DNA of 29,405 bases from an uncultured Fusobacterium sp. (GTDB taxonomy: Bacteria; Fusobacteriota; Fusobacteriia; Fusobacteriales; Fusobacteriaceae). The notes under the pieces were generated by a model, which saw only the letters and a program-made list of their open reading frames with translations, was not told where the DNA came from and ran no database searches. The stretch lies in assembly GCA_900542625.1 (NCBI GenBank), contig UQOH01000019.1, forward strand, positions 1 through 29,405, given 5' to 3'. Position 1 is the stretch's first letter. Each line of letters starts with the position of its first letter. The position numbers and the translations under genes are program-made. Below, one piece after another: positions 24,503-29,405 of the stretch.

Positions 24503-25177
24503 TTAAATATTTGGTATCTGCCAGTTTATCTCTTTTTTCCCAAGAGATTTTAAAATTTCATTTACTTTTTTAAAGTGTCCGCAGCCGAAAAATCCTCTGC
24601 TTGCTGAAAGAGGGCTTGGATGCACTCCCTCAATTATAAAGTGCTTTTTATTTGTAATAAGTCTTTTTTTACTTTTTGCATTGTTTCCCCAAAGAATAAA
24701 AATAACAGGCTCATCTTTTTCGTTAAGAAGTTCTATTATTTTATCTGTGAATATTTCCCAACCTTTTCCCTGATGAGAGTTTGCCTGTCCGTCTCTTACA
24801 GTAAGAGCAGTATTAAGAAGAAGTATTCCCTGCTCTGCCCACGGCATAAGATATCCGTTGTTTGGAATTGTGCATCCAAGTTCATCTCTTAATTCTTTAT
24901 ACATATTTTTAAGAGAGGGAGGTGCAGGTATTCCCGGTTTTACAGAAAATGCCATTCCGTGAGCCTGTCCCTGTCCGTGATATGGGTCTTGTCCAAGAAG
25001 AAGTATATTTGTATCTTTATAGCTTGAAACTTTTAAAGCTGAAAAAATATCGTTCATATCAGGGTGAATTATCTGAGTTCTGTATTCACTGATTAAAAAT
25101 TCTCTCAGTTTTTTATAATATTCTTTTTCAAATTCATCTTTTAAAAGTTCGTCCCAATCGTTTCCTAAATTTACCAT
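24503..25177 (-). CDS. ung: Uracil-DNA glycosylase (family 1)
   Basis: Removes uracil from DNA to start base excision repair. The 224-residue protein has the family 1 water-activating loop GQDPYHG (62-68, catalytic D64), the proline-rich loop [16 protein letters not shown], the LNTALTV strand and the DNA-intercalation loop [14 protein letters not shown] (H186 catalytic). The ATG at 25177 follows AGAGGAGGATAAT and lies 12 bp behind the radical SAM gene, so it is the last gene of that operon. It ends at the bidirectional terminator at 24462-24497. Confidence 0.97.
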   Translation of the reverse strand: MVNLGNDWDELLKDEFEKEYYKKLREFLISEYRTQIIHPDMNDIFSALKVSSYKDTNILLLGQDPYHGQGQAHGMAFSVKPGIPAPPSLKNMYKELRDELGCTIPNNGYLMPWAEQGILLLNTALTVRDGQANSHQGKGWEIFTDKIIELLNEKDEPVIFILWGNNAKSKKRLITNKKHFIIEGVHPSPLSASRGFFGCGHFKKVNEILKSLGKKEINWQIPNI

Positions 25178-25189
25178 ATTATCCTCCTC

Positions 25190-26956
25190 TTAGATTTTGC
25201 TTGTTGTAAGACAACCGCATTCAGGAACTATATCTTTCATTCCGCATCCAAGACAGCCATTTCTGCAGTCATGTGAAAGAGCAGCCTCTTCAGATTTTTT
25301 AAGTTCTCTTTTGAAAAACTCTTTTGATACTCCAACATCGATTATATCCCATGGAAGTTCAGCATCTAAATCTCTTTCTCCAAGATACTGCTCAGGAGTT
25401 ATTCCAAGTTCATTCATTGCTTCCATCCATAAATCAAAATTGTCTTTATAATCGTCAAGTTTAACACCTTTTCTGAAAGCAAGCTCGATTAAATCTCCTG
25501 TTTTTTCATCTCCTCTTGAAATAAATCCTTCAAGATAAGATTTTTTAGGCGGATGTATTTTAAGAGCCACACCTTTAAGCCCGCTGAACAGATGTCTTAA
25601 ATAATTATGTTTTTCTGTCATTTCATCCATGCTCATCTGTTTACACCACTCATAAGGAGTGTGAGGTTTTGGAATAAAGTTTGAAACACTTACAGTGATA
25701 TTTATTCTTTTGTTTATAGGTCTGCAAAGCCCTATAACTTTTTTTGCAAGATCATATATTCCTTTTACATCTTCCATAGTTTCAAAAGGAAGCCCAATCA
25801 TAAAATAGAACTTAAGACTTACCCAGCCTGCTTTTACAGCCTCAACAGCTGTTTCAAGAATTTCATGCTCTTCTACACCTTTGTTTATAACGTCTCTCAT
25901 TCTTTGAGAACCTGCCTCAGGTGCAAAAGTAAATCCTGTTCTTTTTCCTCCGCTTATCTGCTCAGCCACTCTTACAGAATGAATATTCATTCTAAGAGAA
26001 GGAAGAGAGATTCCAAGATTGTCATCTTTATATTTTTCCTGTAAAGTTTTTAAAAGCACATCTATATTTGTATAGTCGCTGCTGCTCAGAGAAGAAAGAG
26101 ATATTTCAGAATATCCTGTACTTTCAAGCATTGACTCAATTAATTTTAAGTTGTTTTCCAAAGTTCTTTCTCTTACAGGTCTGTATACCATTCCAGCCTG
26201 ACAGAATCTGCATCCTCTTGTGCAGCCTCTTTGAATTTCAACAGATGCTCTGTCGTGAACTATCGAAATATATGGAACAAGCTGTTTTTCATACATTTTA
26301 GAATTATTTATATCTTTTAAAATAGCTCTTCTGATTTTTCTTTTTCCGTCGTACAGTGAAGGAATATATACACCATCTAAATGCTCAATAGCTTTCAGTC
26401 TTTCCTCTTTTGACTGCCCTGCTGTTTTTACTAAAATTTCAGCAAGTTTTGTCATAGTTTCTTCTCCGTCACCAACAACTAAAAAGTCCACAAACTTTTT
26501 AAGAGGTGCAGGGTTCATAACACAAGTTCCTCCAGCCATAATAAGGGGATGTGTTTCATCTCTTTCCTCTCTTCTTATTGGAATTCCTGCCAAATCTAAA
26601 GCATTCAGCATATTTGGATAAGACATTTCATATGAAAGAGAAAATCCTACAACATCAAAATCTTTCAATTCTTTTTTACTTTCAAGAGAAAACATAGGTA
26701 TATTATCTCTTCTCATTATCTCTTCCATATCTTCAAAAGGAATAAACCCTCTTTCAAGTGAAAAATCTTCAACCTGATTCATTAAAGAATAAAGAATTCT
26801 TACTCCAAGGTTTGACATTCCCACTTCGTATACGTCTGGAAAAAACAAGCACATATCTGCTTTACAGTTCTCTTTGTGATAGCTGTTTATCTCATTCCCA
26901 AGATATTGTCCCGGTTTTTCCACAGTTAATAGATATTTATCTATATTTACTCTCAT
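25190..26956 (-). CDS. TIGR03960-type radical SAM protein with B12-binding-like N-terminal domain
   Basis: A 588-residue protein of unknown reaction. Residues 1-230 resemble the N-terminal, B12-binding-like part of the TIGR03960 radical SAM family (CLFFPDVYEVGMSNLGVRIL... PLIMAGGTCVMNPAPLKKF...VVGDGEE). Residues about 235-480 are the radical SAM core with C245-x3-C249-x2-C252 in GCTRGCRFCQAG, then FAPEAGSQRMRDVINKG and KFYFMIGLPFET. The C-terminus is Cys-rich (DCRNGCLGCG and ECGC), suggesting a further metal site. In many Firmicutes this family neighbours or is fused to a DUF2344 protein implicated in tRNA or ribosome-related functions; that partner is not next to it here. It overlaps the upstream HD gene by 1 bp and ung follows 12 bp later. 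Confidence 0.85.
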   Translation of the reverse strand: MRVNIDKYLLTVEKPGQYLGNEINSYHKENCKADMCLFFPDVYEVGMSNLGVRILYSLMNQVEDFSLERGFIPFEDMEEIMRRDNIPMFSLESKKELKDFDVVGFSLSYEMSYPNMLNALDLAGIPIRREERDETHPLIMAGGTCVMNPAPLKKFVDFLVVGDGEETMTKLAEILVKTAGQSKEERLKAIEHLDGVYIPSLYDGKRKIRRAILKDINNSKMYEKQLVPYISIVHDRASVEIQRGCTRGCRFCQAGMVYRPVRERTLENNLKLIESMLESTGYSEISLSSLSSSDYTNIDVLLKTLQEKYKDDNLGISLPSLRMNIHSVRVAEQISGGKRTGFTFAPEAGSQRMRDVINKGVEEHEILETAVEAVKAGWVSLKFYFMIGLPFETMEDVKGIYDLAKKVIGLCRPINKRINITVSVSNFIPKPHTPYEWCKQMSMDEMTEKHNYLRHLFSGLKGVALKIHPPKKSYLEGFISRGDEKTGDLIELAFRKGVKLDDYKDNFDLWMEAMNELGITPEQYLGERDLDAELPWDIIDVGVSKEFFKRELKKSEEAALSHDCRNGCLGCGMKDIVPECGCLTTSKI

Positions 26957-27387
26957 TAATTATTTCTCCCGTCATCAAGCCTCTGAAACTCTTTCATTTT
27001 TTCATCATCAGTTTCTTCGTGATGTTTAAGAGCCAGTACAGCAATTTTTTTATCTATGTTTTTAAGTTTTGCATAGGCAGCAAATGGATGTTTTTCTATC
27101 TGCTTATCACCAATAATAACTTTTTTCATTCTTCTTATTAAAGAATAATTTTCTTTTCCGCAGTCGTGAAGCAGAGCAAGTTTTATATATTCTTTATCAT
27201 CTTTTAAAAGATTGTTGTCCTTTACATTTAAGTATAAATTAAAAGAGTGAATCTTATCGTACTCACTCATTTCATTAAAAATTTTAAATTCTTCTAAAGT
27301 TAAAACACTTTTTACTAAAACATCATTTTCTTTTTTATATTTTCCAAAAAGAAAATCTATTCCCTGTTTTAATCTGGCAGCAATCAT
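26956..27387 (-). CDS. Small HD-domain protein
   Basis: A 143-residue protein with the metal-dependent phosphohydrolase HD fold: H47 (KIHSFNL), the doublet H74-D75 in ALLHDCGKEN, H100 in KHPFAAYAKL, and KHHEE with H122-H123. This set of His/Asp residues matches the HD-type metal ligands of small HD proteins found in Clostridia and fusobacteria. The substrate is unknown; nucleotides or cyclic nucleotides are typical for the superfamily. It starts inside the end of the TruA-like gene (4-bp ATGA-type overlap) and ends overlapping the radical SAM start by 1 bp, so the three are translationally coupled. Confidence 0.75.
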   Translation of the reverse strand: MIAARLKQGIDFLFGKYKKENDVLVKSVLTLEEFKIFNEMSEYDKIHSFNLYLNVKDNNLLKDDKEYIKLALLHDCGKENYSLIRRMKKVIIGDKQIEKHPFAAYAKLKNIDKKIAVLALKHHEETDDEKMKEFQRLDDGRNN

Positions 27388-28232
27388 ATTTCCCTCACTA
27401 TAATAGTTCCATATTCTTTTCTGAGTTTTTTAATATTTCCGCCGTTTTTCCCAATAACTTCACCTTTTTTATCTGCAGAAACATAAAAAATATAAAGAGA
27501 TTTGTCCTCTGTTCTCTCTATTTTTTCCACATTTTCTATTTTGATGCTGTTATCTTCAATAAAAATATTTTTAAGAATTTCCTCTTTCAGTATCACTTTT
27601 TCAAGAGTAAGGAATTTTCCCGGAAGAGCTGTCAGTTCTCCTGTAAGAAGATACCCGCTCATAATTCTTACCTGCTTAGGCATAAAAGAATCTCCTGTAA
27701 AAATAAGTTCTCCATTTTCAAAAACTACGTTTACAGTTCTTATATGCTCTTTCAGCTCTTTTCCCTTTGCATCAGTAAATCTGCTTACATCATATGTTCC
27801 GCTGATTTCCCTGCAGGTTTTTTCAATTTCTTCAGGTGTTTTTAATATTTTTTTCTGAGGGTATCTGTATATATATTTTCTTCCCTCTGCGTAATCTGGA
27901 AAAATAAGATTTGGAAGAGTTTTTCTCACTCTTGTTACTTTTAATTTTTCTCCAGAAATTTGATTAAAATCAGAAACTATCTTCTGAACATTTCCACTGA
28001 AAGCACTACTGACATAAAGACAATTATTTCCGCTAACTTTAGCATCTGTTCTTCCTCCCTGCTGAATCCCTTTAGCCCATGTAAAACCTAAAGAGTTCAT
28101 TATTTCTTTAAAATATCCTTTTACCGTTGTTTTCCCTGCCATCTCATCAAAGGCATCAAAACTTGTCCCTCTATATGAGATATCAAAAATATAACCCATT
28201 TTTCTGCTTTTTTCTAAAATCCTTATATCCAT
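27384..28232 (-). CDS. Divergent TruA-like pseudouridine synthase with C-terminal KH-like segment
   Basis: A 282-residue protein. The first 200 or so residues follow the TruA pattern: DISYRGTSFDAF (about 17-28), TTVKG, GGRTDAKVSG (59-68) with the catalytic Asp63 in GRTD, YIYRY, and FMPKQVRIMSGYLL matching FxxxQVRxMVG. TruA makes pseudouridine at tRNA positions 38-40. It is divergent: the GVHA that normally follows GRTDA is replaced by KVSG. The C-terminal 60 residues end in VIGKNGGNIKKLRKEYG, a KH-type GxxG RNA-binding loop that ordinary TruA lacks. I start at the ATG at 28232 because the longer GTG start (28265) lies at or upstream of the predicted transcription start; the ATG at 28199 is an alternative. 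It heads the operon with the HD, radical SAM and ung genes. Confidence 0.75.
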   Translation of the reverse strand: MDIRILEKSRKMGYIFDISYRGTSFDAFDEMAGKTTVKGYFKEIMNSLGFTWAKGIQQGGRTDAKVSGNNCLYVSSAFSGNVQKIVSDFNQISGEKLKVTRVRKTLPNLIFPDYAEGRKYIYRYPQKKILKTPEEIEKTCREISGTYDVSRFTDAKGKELKEHIRTVNVVFENGELIFTGDSFMPKQVRIMSGYLLTGELTALPGKFLTLEKVILKEEILKNIFIEDNSIKIENVEKIERTEDKSLYIFYVSADKKGEVIGKNGGNIKKLRKEYGTIIVREI

Positions 28233-28268
28233 AATATCTCTTTCTAAAAAATTTTTTACATTCACTAT

Positions 28269-28297
28269 ATTATATCATAATATATTTATCTGCTCAA
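28269..28297 (-). promoter_or_regulatory. Sigma-70-type promoter of the TruA-like/HD/radical SAM/ung operon
   Basis: The minus strand reads TTGAGC (28297-28292), a 17-bp spacer and TATAAT (28274-28269) with a TGA extension. The predicted start is near 28262, which rules out the GTG at 28265 as the first codon. Confidence 0.7.
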
Positions 28298-28337
28298 TAA
28301 CATGAAAATATTTTTTTGATTTTTAATTAATTTTTTA

Positions 28338-28366
28338 TGGAAAAATGAAAATAAATATACTAAAAT
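28338..28366 (+). promoter_or_regulatory. Possible promoter of the D-lactate dehydrogenase-type gene
   Basis: TGGAAA (28338-28343), a 17-bp spacer and TAAAAT (28361-28366), 42 bp before the start codon. Confidence 0.45.
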
Positions 28367-28408
28367 AGTAACAACAAAATAATTGTTTCATAGGCATTGG
28401 AGGGAGAT

Positions 28409-29389
28409 ATGAAAGTAATAGCATTTGCAGCACGAAAAGATGAAGAACAGTTTTTTTATAAATATGCAGAAAAATTTAATATGGATATTACTCTTGTGAG
28501 AAAAAATCTTTCTCTTGAAAATGTCCATATGGCAGAGGGATATAATGGTGTTGCTTTTATAGGAAGCTGTGATATGGGGAGAAAGGTTTTGGAAAAACTT
28601 AACAGTTTTGGAATAAAATATGCTGCCAGCAGAAGTATCGGTTTTGATAATATTGATTTGTCTGCTGCAAAAGAACTTGGAATCAAAGTGAGCAACTCTT
28701 CTTACTCTCCTTATTCAGTAGCTGAATTTGCTGTTATGGCTGCTCTGATGCTTTTAAGAAATATTCCTGTAACTCTGAAAAAAATTTCTGACAATGAATT
28801 TACTTTAAAAGGATTAATGGGACGTGAACTTAGAAACCAGACAGTTGGTATTATCGGTACAGGAAGAATTGGAAAACTTACTGCTGAACTTTTTAAAAAT
28901 TTTGGAACAAAAGTTATAGCTTATGATATTTTTCAAAATCAAAAAGATATAGATTACGTTTCTTTAAAAACTCTTTTTAAAGAAAGTGATATCATTTCTC
29001 TGCATATGCCTCTTGGAAAAGAAAATAGACATATAATAAGCCAAGAGTCCCTAAATCTTATGAAAGACAATGTAATTATTATCAATACTGCAAGAGGGGA
29101 ACTTGTAAATACAAATGATTTGATAGAGAGTGTAAAAAATGGAAAAATAGGAGGAGTTTTTCTTGATACAATAGAAAATGAAAATGCTGTTTTTGAAAAT
29201 AAAAACAAGGAAGAGGTAGGAGCAAATTCTATGATAAAAGAGCTTAACTCTTTGAAGAATGTTATAGTAACTCCCCATCAGGCTTTTTATTCAGATCAGG
29301 CTGTGTCTGATATGGTTGAATCTGCTTTAACAAATCTTGATGAATTTGAAAGAACAGGGGATTCAAAAAATAATCTTATTAAATTTTAA
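28409..29389 (+). CDS. D-lactate dehydrogenase-type 2-hydroxyacid dehydrogenase
   Basis: NAD-dependent reduction of a 2-oxoacid such as pyruvate to the D-2-hydroxyacid. The 326-residue protein has the N-terminal substrate domain (ASRSIGFDNIDLSAAKELGI), the Rossmann motif GIIGTGRIG (148-155 region) and the catalytic triad R229 (NTARGELV), E256 (LDTIENE) and H290 (TPHQAFYSDQA). The TPHxAFY signature is typical of D-lactate/VanH-like enzymes, as opposed to phosphoglycerate dehydrogenases. I start at the ATG at 28409, right behind GGAGGGAG; a TTG at 28397 overlaps that site. In fusobacteria that ferment glutamate a 2-hydroxyglutarate role is a possible alternative. The stop lies 16 bp before the window end. 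Confidence 0.9.
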   Translation: MKVIAFAARKDEEQFFYKYAEKFNMDITLVRKNLSLENVHMAEGYNGVAFIGSCDMGRKVLEKLNSFGIKYAASRSIGFDNIDLSAAKELGIKVSNSSYSPYSVAEFAVMAALMLLRNIPVTLKKISDNEFTLKGLMGRELRNQTVGIIGTGRIGKLTAELFKNFGTKVIAYDIFQNQKDIDYVSLKTLFKESDIISLHMPLGKENRHIISQESLNLMKDNVIIINTARGELVNTNDLIESVKNGKIGGVFLDTIENENAVFENKNKEEVGANSMIKELNSLKNVIVTPHQAFYSDQAVSDMVESALTNLDEFERTGDSKNNLIKF

Positions 29390-29405
29390 AACATAAAAAG
29401 AATTA

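Noticed and set aside
28233..28265. Longer start (GTG at 28265) for the TruA-like gene
   Set aside because: It lies at or just upstream of the predicted transcription start of a good promoter and has no ribosome binding site.
1..29405. Mobile element, prophage or horizontally acquired defence system
   Set aside because: No transposase, integrase, phage, restriction or toxin genes, no direct or terminal repeats and no shift in base composition were seen; gene content is core housekeeping.

Overview
The window is chromosomal DNA from a low-GC, diderm, anaerobic bacterium, most likely a member of the Fusobacteriaceae (Fusobacterium or a close relative). This is inferred from the very AT-rich sequence, strong AGGAGG-type ribosome binding sites, A/T-ending codons with AGA for Arg, the combination of Lol-type lipoprotein export genes and two lipoproteins (an outer membrane) with otherwise Clostridium-like housekeeping genes, and an N-terminal fragment of an AAA-ATPase-like family that is common in fusobacteria. 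I see no insertion sequence, prophage, CRISPR array, tRNA or rRNA; this is core genome.

Left part (1-6.8 kb, all minus strand): secG, then rarA, hisS and aspS, then a structured, independently promoted RNA of about 205 nt plus terminator that looks like 6S RNA, then argS, and the first 14 codons of an AAA-ATPase-like gene at the edge. Terminators lie directly in front of rarA and argS with almost no room for a promoter, so both may depend on read-through. Next (6.9-12.6 kb) come a PIN-PhoH ATPase and a repair block in which uvrA-ruvA (minus) and ruvC (plus) diverge from one 155-bp region. The middle (12.6-15.9 kb, plus) has an HU-family protein with a long leader, a LolC/E-type permease with LolD, and the ribosome hibernation factor.

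15.9-18.0 kb (minus) is a three-gene unit: an eroded chorismate mutase/prephenate dehydratase (P-protein) followed by two lipoproteins (LPP20-like and MORN-repeat). Diverging from it are accD-accA and pfkA (fatty-acid synthesis entry and glycolysis), then a nitroreductase and a TrpXYZ-type ABC importer. The right part (24.5-28.3 kb, minus) is a tightly packed operon: a divergent TruA-like protein with a C-terminal KH-like segment, an HD-domain protein, a TIGR03960-type radical SAM protein and ung. A D-lactate dehydrogenase-type gene (plus) closes the window.

The observations I rate highest are the 6S-like RNA and its link to argS, the decayed P-protein that keeps a chorismate mutase domain, and the TruA-KH protein in its operon. 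All family assignments come from reading motifs; no database search was run.
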